Counted from the first letter of the stretch, positions 33,624-46,765 are shown. The stretch is 64,000 nucleotides of DNA from Pilaira anomala (GCA_025716855.1 JAIXMQ010000044.1:1-64000); one strand, 5' to 3'. The notes: generated by a model not told the origin, from the sequence alone. Numbers and translations: made by a program.

Positions 33624-36600
33624 ATGTCTCGCAATTGTGCAAATCCTTTGTTAAGAGATTGGGTAAAAGAATGGATGGACCAAGCACAAGCGATACAGAG
33701 TAAAGCTTATTATACATACAAAAAAGTATATATAAAAAAAAAAAATTAGAAAAGCTAAAAAAAAAAAAAAGCGCAGAACGTGGAAACACAATAAAAGACT
33801 TACTTCTCCTGTTTTGATAAAAAAAAAAGGCTTATGATTCATTGGATAAGTGCACAGAAAGCTTCGATCATCCTTCTCAAGCGATAACTTTAGCAGGTAT
33901 TGGTCCTGGCATGACACAAAAATTAGAAGAGCGTATGGTCAAGTACTGTAAAGAGAATGGGCTGCCGACACCCCAACGTCCTGGAAAAAGTAAATAGGTG
34001 AAAAGTCTAAGAAAGATTTGTGAAAAAAAAAAAAAAAAATTTAAAAAAATAAATAAATTAAAAAGTGAAATTATTGTAGGTAAAAAGAGAGGAAATGCAG
34101 ATATAGATGATTTAGAAGATACATCCACACCGATTAGAAAGACAAAGACAAAACCTTATGTACCTAAATACAGAACAGGAGGATACGGTATTTTACTCTG
34201 CTTATTGGATTTTCATTCAGTAGGAAGAGAAAATATCTCAAAAGAACAGATATGTAGAGTAGCACAAGCGGATTGTGATTCTTCTTATACACTCCCTGAG
34301 CCAGGAAAACAATATACCGCTTGGAGTAATATGAAGACATTACTGGAAAAGGGATACACATATAAAAGGGGATCTCCTGCAAAGTACAGTCTGACGGAAA
34401 CTGGAATAGATATAGCAAAGCGATTAAAAGAAAGCGGTGTACAAGCAACAGGAGACAGCAGTCAGGCGGGTCCATCTACATCCAGAGTTTCGATCAATGA
34501 AGATGTGCTGGAATCGTTTCATAGAAATCCATCCACAGCAAGAGCTAGTAGTAGAAGAAGAAATGGAGCTGCGGCTATATTAGATCAAATGTCAGAGTCT
34601 TATGATCCGTCGGCTGATGAAGTGGATATGAGCTTATATGTCTTGAATCCATCTCAACATCAGTCAATTTCAATAAATGGTAGAACAGCTGGTAATGGTG
34701 TTTCTACAACATCATCATCATCAACGTCAACAGCAGCAGCAGCAGCAGCACGAGCAATAGAAATCAACGATGGGCCTGACACATCACAATCTTCAGTAGG
34801 TGCAAATGGATCAGCGAAACGACAGAAAACTGCTACAGGAACAGGAGCAGGGATAGGAAGAGGCAGAGGAAGGGGTAGAGGTACTAGCAGCAGCAGCAGC
34901 TCCTCCTCCTCATCATCAAGAGGAAAGTCGAAAGGAGGTAGAGCAGCTTCTTATTTGGATATGTTGGGTGATATGGGTGAATTAGATACCGGACCTGATA
35001 TGAGCCAATATGTATTGAACCCATCCGAACATCAATCCATCTCAGTCAATGGTCGAACATCACATAATAACGGTACTGCAAGCACAACCTCTACAGCAAG
35101 ATTAAATAGTTCACAAACGAAAAGTACGATACGACCCGATGTTGTCCCGGCGGTATCGAGCTTGTCAAGTTCGTATACGAATCTATTTTCTTCTATTACA
35201 AATTCAAATCGAACTTCTTTTGCAAGACGTCTGATGAGTGCAGCCGCAAATGAAAATTCGGATGATGAGATATCTATTTCATCGCCTTCAACTCATGTGT
35301 CATCACCAAAAACCAAACCAGCACCCAAAAAATACACGACACCTTCCAGTTCTCATATTTTAAAGAAATTCGATAAGAGACGCAGTGATGAAGATGATGA
35401 CCATGTTGATCTTACACCTTCTAGCTTACCTACACTTCAGTCTTCACAAATTATTCCAGCAGATAATATCGTCGTAGACTTGTTATCTTCACCTGAAGTA
35501 TCACCTGTACTTCCACCTGCTCATGAACCAAGCTCATTCCCTACCAACTTTGATTTAGAAAACGATTACTTTCCAGTCTCTCAATCACTCACAAAAAAGA
35601 TCACGGATGAAACATTTCATTACACTTATTTAAATTCAACAGGAGACGCCGTTCGGTCCTCGGCCAAAGCAGTTATTACGGTTGATGAAAGTAATCATTG
35701 TCTTGCGTATCAAATTCGATTCTACACTGATCAACGTGATCATCCTAAATGCAAAGATGTGATCCAGGTTTCAACGGATGATACACATATTGGATGCTCT
35801 ATCGGTTATATCAGTGAATTCGGTATGGAATCTATCTGTCCTGGGTTGCCTTCCCGACCTGTCTTACCGCTCCATCGTGAGGAACCAGATAGTTTTTGGC
35901 CCGAAAGTCATGGAGAGATTGAAAGTAGTCAAAGATCAGTCAACTCGATGAATTCACAACAACCTTCTCAACATGGATACTCTCCAACTAGTTTCTCTCG
36001 ACCTTCTTCACAACAATTATTAGGGTCTCACACTGGATTTTCTTCTCAGCCATTGGGATCACAAACTAGCTTCTCTTCACAGACTCAGACAGAACCCGTG
36101 GATTATAGTCAACTGGTTGAAAATACATCATTAGAATGTTTCTTACCTGATGAATATGAGATTGTGTTGGTCTTGGATAACCGAGAAGTTCAAATGAAAA
36201 CCGATCGTGCTTATTTCCAGAGAAAATTAGCGGAAAAGGGAGTGACATGTGTCACGCGTTCTTTAGATTTGGGCGATGTCATTTGGGTAGCAAGAAAGAA
36301 AAATAGTAGTTCAAACGAGTCAGAAGAATTGTTTCTGGATTACGTCATTGAAAGAAAGCGGTTAGATGATTTGATAACAAGTATTAAGGATGGTCGATAT
36401 ACGGAACAAAAGACTCGATTAAGAGTGTGTGGAGCAGAGAAGGTGATTTATTTGGTTGAAGAGTATAATCGTGAAGCTGTGGTAAATCAAAGTGTATTAG
36501 CGGTTCAAACAGCCATGTCATCTTTACAGATTACAGAAGGGTTTTATTTAAGAAGAACCGATAGTATAGATGAAACCATTACTTTCTTAGTGTCCGCCAC

Positions 36601-37060
36601 CAAATTAATGAATCGCATTTATCAAGGTAGAACATTGTATAGTATTCCTGGAGACATCATTACACGTCAGAATTATCTTGATTTGAAAAACGCATTTAAA
36701 GAAAAACATGATGGTGAGAAATCCGCTTTTTTAATAAAGTATCCACTTTATGGCGAACTCAATTCGAAAAATGGATCGACAACCGTAGGCGAAGTTTATT
36801 TACGCATGTTGATGACGATTCGTGGAGTGAATATGGAACGTGCCACGTCTTTAAGTAAAATATACCCAACACCTCATGCGTTACTCAAAGCGTTTCAAGG
36901 AAAGACGGAAGAAGAAGGGAAAAGGTTAGCAAAGGATGTCACTCGAACCCATATTGCTAGACGTCGATGGACAACTACAGCTAGTGAGCAACTTTATAAC
37001 GTTTGGGGCGCAGGAACGTATCCTGAGCCAGTGGGTGATGATGAATACGATGATTATTGA
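33624..37060 (+). CDS. MUS81: MUS81 structure-specific endonuclease catalytic subunit (enlarged)
   Basis: A 1,080-aa homologue of the Mus81 nuclease, which with Eme1/Mms4 cuts branched DNA during fork repair and meiosis. Exons are 33624-33725, 33830-33989 and 34080-37060. The N-terminal helix-hairpin-helix (CANPLLRDWVKEWMDQA...LAGIGPGM) is followed by the winged helix (YVPKYRTGGYGILLCLLDF). The ERCC4 nuclease core has VLVLDNREVQ, LDLGDVIWVA and VIERKRLDDL (ERKxxxD at about 845-851). The C-terminal HhH region includes LLMTIRGVNMERA. Typical family members have 550-650 residues. Here a Ser/Gly/Arg-rich middle of about 450 residues adds an RGRGRGRG stretch and two copies of a YVLNPS[QE]HQSIS block (about residues 275 and 399). 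Confidence 0.94.
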
Positions 37061-37124
37061 TTTTTAAATTTAAAAAATAAACGAAATTTTATTGCAATTG
37101 AATAATTATTATATGTATCTACTT

Positions 37125-37993
37125 TTATTTTTTCTCGAAATATTCATTAGCATCTATGTAAGATTGTAATCCACCCACATCAATACGACCTGAGATAGGG
37201 AAAGTAGAGACTTTAAATCGAGGATAGAGGTAAGCAAGGCATTTACCTGTAGCATCGTAGGCTTCTTTAGGTGCATTGGACTCTTTGCACTTATCGATAA
37301 ATTCTTGAATGAAAGGTATAGCATGACGATGAAACAAATAAAAGCAAGGGCAAGCTGAACGAGATTTTGTAGCAGAAGGATCAGGTTTTTCTAAAAAGCT
37401 AGTGATTGTACCTTGAGGATCCGTTTCAATAATACCAAACTTTTGAACATCATTATCAGGAACTTGATATGCAGTGACTAAACAAGCGTCTTGTTTAAAG
37501 TTTTCGAGGAATTGGTTTAAATTAAAATCATGTAAGAACAAAGTATCTCCACCCACAACGAGTACGTCAGATCCGTTTAAACCGAAATGATGGATACCAA
37601 ATAGGATATCGGGGACCGCACCAAGTCGTGTTTCGTTGGTCTCGGTACCGTCACTAACGATATGATCAAGTGGGATCTTGTGAAGACTGGCCCAGGTTTG
37701 GAAGGATTGGTAACACTGACCGTTTGTAACTACATATATGTCTTGTTCAGCAGTAACTCCATGAGCTTCAAAGAGTTCAACCCAATGAGTTATAAGAGCA
37801 TCTCGATGACCAAGTGGTAATAAAGCTTTTGGGACGCCGAGTAAGTGGTTGTATTCTTTGGAAGCTTTCAAGTCTCGTTGAAGTCTTGTACCATAACCTG
37901 CACCTAAAATTAAGACTGCAAATAAAAGTTAGCCATGGAAGACTCATCACTTTTTTTTTTTTTTTTTCTTTCATCTCATTTACCTTTCACCAT
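37125..37993 (-). CDS. NTP_transferase-fold nucleotidyltransferase
   Basis: A 266-aa protein of the sugar-phosphate nucleotidyltransferase fold, predicted to join an NTP to a phosphorylated sugar or similar substrate. Exons are 37993-37984 (only ten bases: ATG GTG AAA G) and 37915-37125. The N-terminal Rossmann strand and nucleotide loop read VLILGAGYGTRLQRD (GxGTRL). The metal-binding Asp lies in VLVVGGDTLF, and FGIIETDPQGTITSFLEKP is the typical product-site strand. It ends ISGRIDVGGLQSYIDANEYF. No left-handed beta-helix follows, so it lacks the acyltransferase-type tail of GlmU or GMPP. The exact substrate is unknown. It is convergent with MUS81, with 64 bp between the stops. Confidence 0.8.
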
Positions 37994-38375
37994 ATTGTTT
38001 TAATAAAGAGTTGTAACCCGGGAAAATACAGGGAAAAAAAATAAACCTAATATAGGGATACAAATGCATTTCTATATGAGTTTTAATCTAACAACTATAC
38101 AACATTTTTAAAGAAAATGGCCTCAATATCTGACTTTGAAGAGGCAACTTTTAGTGCGTGTTATTTGTGATATACTTAGAAGAAGACACGCATCTGGTAT
38201 ACGTTGTATAAAAGAATAAGTGAAAGTATAAAAAAGAAAAGACTTTATTTGAAAAAAAAGGTATTTTTTTTTTATTTGGTTATAATAAGAACAAGTAAAA
38301 AAGAAGATACTAAAAACCCTCTCGTTCCTTATTTTTTTTTTTTATTTTTTTATTTTTGATATATAGAGAATATGT

Positions 38376-38999
38376 TTACTATACATATAAAAAAAAAAGG
38401 GGATGTTATTACACGTCAAAAACACGAGATTTATATTTTTATAGACTTACGTAGCTAACAGAAATCAAATAATCAGCTAAATCTTCAACGACCTTAGTAC
38501 AAGCACCGGGTTGAATCTTATCATCGTAAAGAGCAACTAAGATGGCTTGAGTGGTCTTGACGATACAGACACCAGTGGCGCCCTATACAACAACAAAGTT
38601 AATACGCTTTACGTTTACTACTTATTTTTTTTTTTAATTTTTGCTACTTTACCTTTTTACCATAGATAGAACGGTCATCTGCTCTTAAAGTAAGGTACTT
38701 GGTACCGTTAATATGAATACCAGAAGCTCGAATAGCATCGGGGTTGCTGAAACCAGTGATAATTTCTTGAATTTCGTTAGGTTGAACCTATGAAACGAGA
38801 TTAACTTTTTAGTTTTCTTTTTTTTTTTTCTTTACCATCTTGACCTTTTTTTTTTTTTTCTTTAAAAAATAATAATAAAACTTACAGTGAAACCAGGAGA
38901 AGCGGCCCAGAGACCACCACCGTTAATACCGTAAATACCAGCTTGAGTTACAAAACCTGTACCTACAAGGTTATCGTCAACATATGCTTGCCAGGACAT
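38376..38999 (-). CDS. Profilin
   Basis: Actin-monomer and poly-proline binding protein controlling actin assembly in the cytosol. Exons are 38999-38886, 38787-38653 and 38582-38451, with a probable fourth of only the stop codon at 38378-38376. MSWQAYVDDNLVGTG and GGLWAASPGF are the conserved N-terminal helix and strand; KYLTLRADDRSIYGKKGATG and PGACTKVVEDLADYLI close the fold. In frame, exon 3 could run on to a TAA at 38441-38439 (130 aa, ending YVSL). A GTAAGT donor falls exactly after the final Tyr, and the intron would end TGTATAG|TAA, giving 127 aa ending in SVSY. The yeast profilin likewise ends in Tyr, so I favour the spliced form. Confidence 0.93.
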
Positions 39000-41900
39000 G
39001 ATTATAAGATTTCACAAAAAAAAAAGATGTTAAAGGAAACTAAAAGAAGAAAATTATTTTTCATCTCTCTTCCCTTCCGACTCTAAAAGAGTTACCGGAG
39101 CCTGTTTTTGGCTCGTGTACCACATGATTGAGAAAGAAAGAAGGAAAGTGACACGAATCAGCCAATGAAACTTAACATCTATCGTCTGATAATTTATGTT
39201 GTTGGCCCAACTACTAGGCTTCAATGCTATGCAGGATTACATGTAATGTTATGTTGTTGCTATAAATAACATCAATATACAGGTTCTAAGTAAAATTTTT
39301 TTTTATCCGAAGAAGTCTTACACAAACCCCTCTTTATTATTATTGTTATCGGGCGGTATTACCTGTTGCAAGTCCAACATATGCCATGGTGTGGGCAATA
39401 CTCTGTCTATAATGAATGAAAGTCTTACTGATCATTTCTTTCAGAATGTCTATCCTAACTAATCCGTGATATCGAGTATTTGGGATCATGGTAAGTGTGG
39501 CTGGGTTCTCTGTGAGTTATTTAATTTCGAAGCGGCACTTATCTTTTTTGTGTATCGAAAAATAACTAAATAAAAAAAGAGCTTGAACAGCTTCTTAAAA
39601 TTAGTTGATAGAAAATTAAGTTTAATAAAAGCAAGAAGAGCCCCTCTCCACTCCTTTGCCTGTTTGGGAAGGATTTATATGCATTTGATTAGGTCATTAA
39701 AACCAGTGGACCAAAAGAAAAAAAAAAAAGCTTTTATTTACTTTTATACCTTGTACATGTATGTATACTTTTGTTTGCGAATTTTTTAGCATTATATACA
39801 TGATCCATTGTGAACCTGGATTGTATTTCAAATATATATATATATATATATATGTGATAGATTACTTTAATAATAAACTTGACATTTACAAGTATTCTTT
39901 AATATAGCATCCCTTGCTTGTCTTACGTATCTGAGTAAATACCATACTATGATTCAGCCCCTTTCGCGGTATTAGCGTCCAATTAGTAAAGTCGAGTAGC
40001 TGAGATTAACTGATTCGATGATACTGCGTTTATTGTGGCTGATATGGTTTTTTAAATCCATAAAGTTGTTGACCAGTTCTTAACTAATATTGTGATATGT
40101 CGTTGTATTTGGTATGAAAATTTATTTTAACCAATTACTGTGAACACAAATATATAATATTCTCAAATACAACAAAAATGTAACATGACGTGAAATACTT
40201 TCCAACCCTCCCCCCCCCCCGAACAATAAATATAAGAAGTAACATTAATTGCATAAGAGAAAGTGGGGGTACATGTTATGGATACTAATTATCCACGAGA
40301 AAAGCATTAGAGACCAATAAAATGATAGTAAAAACGTTTTTACCAAGTATACGTTCAAAGCGGAGGTAGTAACATTTAAGTTCTACTGTACTCGAAATGT
40401 TAATTAGCTCAGTATATGATTCGTGTACAAGAGAAGCTTCTTCTTAGTTGTTACATTTCAAACATAAATAGAGTCCTGAAAAAAAAACACGCGATTTATA
40501 CTTTTTTCTTTAGTTACCTAATCTGTCCAACTTTTTCCTGTCAAATATAATTACTATAAAATAGTAATTACAACTTTTCAAAAGAATATATAAATACTAA
40601 ATAGACTAAATCCGTTGCAATTATGGAATGTTGGCTTTAAGTCAGAGGAAGATGGTTTAAAGAAATCATTTGTTTTCCAAAGGTAGTATTCCTTTTTCTC
40701 AAGGACCTGGTCCATTACAAGAAACAGCGGTTGATAAAAAAAAAAATGTTTAAATTATTAGTTACATTTGTGCTTATTAATGTTGCTACTGTTTACAAAA
40801 TTCAACTACAGCAAAAAAACGAGTGCACATGGAAGAAATATGTATCTTGAAATCATGAAACGATTGGCTGCCAAAAGACGTTAAAAAAAAATTCATGCTA
40901 GTGACTTTAGCACATACAACCATTGTGTATACTTTGGGTTCATACATGTTATAAACAAAGTAACTAAACAAAGTAAATACCGATCCGATATATTTCTTTG
41001 TTTCGTTTGATTATGCACGTTGTATTGTACAACTTTTGTTTACCACCTGTTCCATGTACAAAATATAAAGCTAATTCCTTAAATGGCTTTTTTTTTTTCT
41101 TTTGTCTGTCATCTCAGACTCGATCCCTTTTTTTTTTCTTGACTGAGAAAAATATATTATAGGAACTGTCTACATTAAGCAAGTTTACCTAAACCTTTTG
41201 TTGTAAAAATAGAAAAAATATTTATAATAGTAAATGCAAAGTAGGACAGTGATAATTCACCATAGACAAGTTATATGAATACTATAGTTTATGTTAATGC
41301 AGATATATAAATATATTATAATAAAAAGGAGTTAAATCCATAAATGAAAATACAATATGTCATAGTGGCTCCATAATTACCATTAGAATAAAAGTTACAA
41401 GTTACACAGATCAATATCTGGGATGTTGCCAAAAAAAAAAAAAAAGTAAATTTGACTTTTGTTTGAGATATCATACATAATGTAAAAACTAATGGCAACT
41501 CCAAGCAATTGGTGTGCTGAATATTTAATACATTTAGATAATAAAAAGATACATTTCATTTAATAAAATCTAAGATTAGATATTACATGTCATAATTTAT
41601 AAATAAAATCTAGGCGGCAAATGCTTCCGTTTAGTGTCACAGAAGACGACCAAGCTTGCAAATAAGTCGTTGCATTTTTTTTTTCTTAAAACTTGACTAG
41701 CTCATTACCCTTGATTCGGAAGTAGCCCTTTTTTATCTGGGGCCTTCACTATTCCGGATGTTATAGTGACACAGCAAAGAAAGGAACTTGAATAATTAAT
41801 CTCTGGTAAAAAGGAAATAGCAAATTAAGGTCGTTTCTACAATATAAAGGTTGTATGTATGTAACTTTGATTATAAAGTTAATTTAGTTAGAAATTAAAA

Positions 41901-42723
41901 ATGGTTAAAGAAGCTTGTACTTTTTTAGCTCTAAAAATTCTGGAACACATTATTATTTTGATGGTTGCTCAATGATCGCCTTTAAAAAAGAAAAAAACAC
42001 AAGTGTAACCTCTGTTGCTTAATTGTTTTATGATTAGCAACCAGTGTCTGAGAGAGTCAAATATCTATATAAAAAAAAGAACAATACAATGATATCAACT
42101 GACAGGATAAATACATTAAATATGCAAGGTAGTTATAAAAGGTTTTATTCAAGTAGAACTTAAGAACTCAATTTGTTTAAACCCTTTCAATTTAAAATCT
42201 CGTTCATACTGTCCCTAGATTATGTAGTTTTTTATATTCGGTCTTTTGTCAAATTACATTGCAATTCATTTTCAAGTACAGAAAGAGTATCGATTTCTAT
42301 AAAGATTATTTGTAATGCCTTGATACAATTTGTCCCATCTGTCGCGTACCGCTGTTACACTCACTTTTTTTTTTATCTTATTCTTGGCATACGTTTTTAA
42401 AGAAAAGAGAAGGTTGCTACCAGCTATCGAATCTCAATTGTTTTTAAACCCTTTCAATATGTAGGTTTTAACTAATGTTTAGGAGAAAAGAAAGTTTAAT
42501 TACAAGCAATGACATTTATTTTCGAAGGGCGGAAGATAAAGTACCAAATTTTTACAGGCTGTCACGAGCTTTTGTGTACACAAAGCTGTTCGCTAATTTA
42601 AACTTAAAACAAGATACAAATTCTGTCAGTGTATTTCAAAGTTATATATTTCATATAAATACAACGAAAAAAAAAAAAAAAAAAAAAAAAAGAGCACACT
42701 TTTCTTTTCAATTCTTACTAAAA
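39000..42723. other. Large intergenic region (3.7 kb)
   Basis: The longest gene-free stretch in the window. It has AT-rich sequence, C runs near 40206-40220, (TA)n near 39830-39852 and dense stops. A 25-bp direct repeat (CTCAATT...AAACCCTTTCAAT) occurs near 42166 and 42432. No tRNA, exon or transposase text is recognised. Confidence 0.5.
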
Positions 42724-43971
42724 ATGGATAATATACGAAAATGTTCAAGACTTACAAGATTCTTATCTCAAGCCGATCAAGAACGATTCAGAAAGAATTA
42801 TGAGTTTCAAGGTGGTCCTTCCACAGAAAAACCAGCTCCAGTAGTTTTTAATAAAATAAGTTATACACCAAGTGAAGAAGACGAACAATTAAGATGGACA
42901 GGCGTAAGTATTTTTTTTTTTAAAAAAAAAAAGGCCTTATTCTAAATAAAACACATTATTAGTCCCATTTTGCAGCAAAAGAATTGTTTGGAAGGTAAGA
43001 AAATGAAGAAAAGCATTTTTTTTCAGAGAAAAATATAAATCTAACCTATTGCGCTGTGTAGTAATGTTCAACCACAAGTTGCAAATTATTTATCATTCAA
43101 AAAAGGAGTCCACTGTCTCCATATAGGCTGTGGGGCAGGAGCATTTTTGATGGACATGGCAAGTGAATACCCTAAATCAACGTTTGTTGGCGCAGACACT
43201 GTTCCAATGGCAGAAATTGTGTGCGGAATACCAAACATCTCATTTGTTTTAGGAAATGTGCTGGATGGCCTGAGTTTAGCAGAAAATAGCTTTGACTATA
43301 TACAAATGCGTGTGCTTGGTAATTTACTGACAAGAGATCAATGGCCAGTTGTTCTGAAAGAAGTCTACAGATTATTAAAGCCAGGTGGATGTGTAGGCTT
43401 CTTTGAATACGAGCCTAGGGTAAAAAAATTTTTTTTTCTTTTCTCCCATCATATTTTATTAATATATATTTCTTTAGGAAACAGGAAATAATGATTGTGC
43501 CAGAGTATTTACAGCTGGTATGTATATCTAAAAATAAAAATATTTTTTTGACGCCTTATCTCTATTTACTTATTTCATATTCTATAGTCAAGACATTAAT
43601 GGAAAGTCTAAATCAAGAGCCTCTTAGTGGGCAGAAGTTGAAAACGTGGGTGGTGGATGCTGGTCTAGAACATGTGGCTTCTGATGAAACCAATATTGAT
43701 TGTGGTAATACTTTATCTTAGACATTATGAATTAGTTACTAATATGTTTCTTCATTATTAAATTTTTCTAGGACCAGATACCGGTCGAGCCAAAAGATGG
43801 AGATGGTTTTGGAAAGAATTATGCTTATTTGTAGGTCCATATCTTTCACCAATATTAAAAGTCAAGATAGAAGATTGGCCAGATTTTGTAAACGATCATA
43901 TAAAAGATATGAATAAACACCATGGTCATATCACAATTATCAGATCACTTGCTCGTAAGCCACTAGAATGA
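42724..43971 (+). CDS. SAM-dependent methyltransferase (class I)
   Basis: A 308-aa class I (UbiE/COQ5-like fold) methyltransferase; substrate unknown. Exons are 42724-42903, 42963-42994, 43062-43419, 43478-43517, 43588-43704 and 43772-43971. The SAM-binding motif I is HIGCGAGAFLMDMA, followed by FVGADTVPMAEIV (acidic strand-2 end). FVLGNVLDGL and FDYIQMRVLGNLL carry motifs for the adenine and post-motif strands, and VYRLLKPGGCVGFFE is the classic LLKPGG strand. A long N-terminal segment and a 32-bp second exon are unusual but keep the frame. The tail after about 240 residues is helical and carries GRAKRWRWFWKEL. No biosynthetic neighbours are present. Confidence 0.87.
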
Positions 43972-45505
43972 TATCCATTCCATTCTTCCATTCATTTCCC
44001 TTTTTTTTTTTTTTTTTTTTTTTTGAAAGATAAATTATTCCTTTATTCTTTTAAGAAAATTTACCTATTTAATAAACGTCATTTCAAAAAGAAAAAACTC
44101 TCCGGAATCAATGTGCATAGCATCTTAAGCTTGATATGTATGGACTTTCCATGCTTGCAGATTTATTACTATCGGTCAAAAAGCATCCGAAATCTCCATG
44201 GCAATGCAAGTTTTGATTAAAACCCAGTTTTTTTTTTTTATTAATTGCATTTTACCGAAGGATGAAAAAGCACTGTTCTTTTAGTTTTACTAATTATACT
44301 TACACAGTAATGCTATAAATTACATACCTTATCTTCATAATTATAGATCAAAGTTAATTGTAAATAAGATTTTGTCATTCAATTGTTATCGTTCATTTTA
44401 TTACTTGTGTGCTCATTATAGTTTTTTAAGATTTTTTTCTTTGTTACGCATGAATAAAGCGCGGCTTTCTTGCTTGTTACATTAAACACGTTTGGTACGT
44501 GTAGCAGTAATCGCGCGCTCGGCATCTAAAAATAAAACTCGGTTAACAGACTAATTCAGTCAGATGGGAATACCGATTTAAATAAACAGAAAAACAGAAT
44601 TGTTTCACAAATTAAAGTATTGATAATAAATTATGTCAACGCACAATAGCCTTAATTATTCATCGTCATTTTCAATAGTTTTTTGGAGCTAAGATAATAA
44701 AAGAAAAAGAAGGTAAATAAAAACTTTTATTATTTACTAATTATACTAATAGAATTTAGTTTATCATTCAATGGCAGTTAACTATTAGAATAATTTTTCC
44801 TTATATGTTTTTGCAGGTATACTGGCCCCACGCCAGCCTTTTTTTTTTTTTTTTTTACTTTTTTCTTTGATAGCTACGTGCTCTAAAAAAAAAAAAATAG
44901 GATAATCAGATCAACCCGATCAACCTATATACCTGTCATGTGAATAAATCACTTTTTTTTTTTGACCAAAGGTTAAATTTTGAGATAGGTTGGTTGTACA
45001 TGCAAATCCCACGATTAAATGTCATCGTATAACACTCTCAGTATATTTATGGTTTAGCCATCTTTTACATTAGCAAAAGTGTGGGGTTATTATGCGGATC
45101 AAGTAACACCACGTTTAATTCAGAATTGATCTCTATATTTGTTACAGAATAAATAATACAATTAACAAAAAAAAAAAAAAAGAAAGACGGTTGGAAGAAA
45201 AAAAGATGGATATTTTTTTTTTAAAAAAATAAAAAGGTTGAAAAGAATATACAGACATTGGTGTGATGAAAGTTTAGAGAAAGTAATTTGGTGTGAAAAA
45301 AATGTACAGGTTTGTTAAAGCGGGGTGACTGCAACCGCTATTTGATAATTCTACTCTAATATAATAAAATAGTCGCTGAAACAAACGTAAAAGTGGATAT
45401 GTTTTGGCATCTACAGAAAGTCGTTAAAAAAATATAGTATAGTGTAATAATAATAAAAGAGAAGGCGATATAAATAAAAGGAGGGGTGGAAAAAGAAAAT
45501 ATGAT
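43972..45505. other. Intergenic with isolated exon-like pieces on the minus strand
   Basis: About 1.5 kb. On the minus strand an AG-preceded piece reads DAERAITATRTKRV and stops near 44486. A second, near 44670-44700, reads LQKTIENDDE and stops. A third near 44870 reads HVAIKEK. I cannot link them into one frame or recognise a family. They may be relics of a gene, or chance. Confidence 0.3.
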
Positions 45506-46305
45506 CTAGACCAACACTAAGGCAGGAGGAGATAAAGAGGTTTCACCCGAGGAAGTAGTTACTGCAGTTGAACTGGTTGCGCTCATGGCTTGAGCAGCTT
45601 TTATGGCCCGGTAGTTTTTCTCCATGGCTATCATCAAAAATTCCCCGGCAGTTATAGGCTTGGTATATTTTGTACGACCTTGAATAATGACAGACCTGTT
45701 CGCTTCGTTAATATATTCAAGTGCATATCTTGGACCCTGATACTCTTCTGATGTAGGATTTCTAACACGATGGAGGTTACTTTGAAGGCGATCGTCTGAC
45801 CAGCGAACGATCATATCACCAACATTACAAACAATTTCATCTTCTTTGGGAGTAACAGCAGTCCATTTGTTGTCATGGTATACTTCAAGGCCCTTTTGTC
45901 CAGGCTGTTGAAAGAGTAAAGAAAATGTATTGATATCATTATGAGCACCAACGCGGCAGGCACCAATCTTGGAAGTCTTTGTTTGTTGTTTTTGGCTTTT
46001 GTGTTCAAAGTAACGCATGCAACGAAGCGAGTTCAAACAATCAGGCTGACTAATATCATGACATCTAGTAAAAAAATCATGAGGAAAACCCAAACCTATG
46101 GCAAAACATATCAAAAGTTGTTGAGAAACGTTATTACATTGCTCCATAAAATCTTCTACTGTATGATTAAAACCAGGAATTTCTTTTTCAGATGGTCTTA
46201 AATCAAACGTATTATGAAAAGAGAATTGAATAGATTCTTTGAGATCTGCCACTCCTGTAGAAGGACGAACCTACGAAACAGTGAGTGAGTGAGTCTAGGA
46301 TAAAG

Positions 46306-46349
<44 letters not shown>

Positions 46350-46765
46350 GACAATTTAAAAAACAGTGCGTTTTTTTAATTATACCTGAGATATTTTTTC
46401 CCAGCCTGCATTTCTTGGATAGTCCATTGGGTAGTTTTCTTTAATATTTTCTGGTAAATTAAAAAACGAATGACTGGTATCAAACATGGTACGAATATCT
46501 TTGACTGGAATATCATGATTAATGACTAATGGAATATATTATATGACGATTAATAAGATTGTGGTTTTTTTAAATTAAGTTTTTTGTCTTTTATGTCTTT
46601 TTGAATTGCTTGCTTTTAAAATTCTTTTTTTTTTATGCTAGACAGAAATAAATAATTATTACCATAGAAAAAGCCATGTTCTGAAGCAGCCTTCATCAAA
46701 TCTTTTGCGATTTCTTCTTTGCGATTATCAAAGTCAGATAAATCTATTCTTAAGAATCCAGTCAT
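45506..46765 (-). CDS. 2-oxoglutarate/Fe(II)-dependent oxygenase (IPNS-like)
   Basis: A 335-aa enzyme of the isopenicillin-N-synthase-like 2OG-Fe(II) family; substrate unknown. Exons are 46765-46663, 46525-46386 and 46270-45506. The N-terminal DIOX_N part reads HGFFYVINHDIPVKDIRTMF. The iron ligands are His191 and Asp193 in VGAHNDINTFSLLFQ and His248 in QSNLHRVRNP. The 2OG-binding motif is usually RxS; here it is RYALEYINEAN (Arg262, Ala in place of Ser). GLGFPHDFF is conserved. The C-terminal tail after about residue 300 is Ser/Thr-rich. A 43-base poly-A run (plus strand 46306-46348) lies in the second intron, next to the third exon. Confidence 0.88.

Noticed and set aside
41600..41800. Possible direct repeat around TAGTGNCACAG
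   Set aside because: Matches are short and gapped; it does not extend beyond chance similarity.
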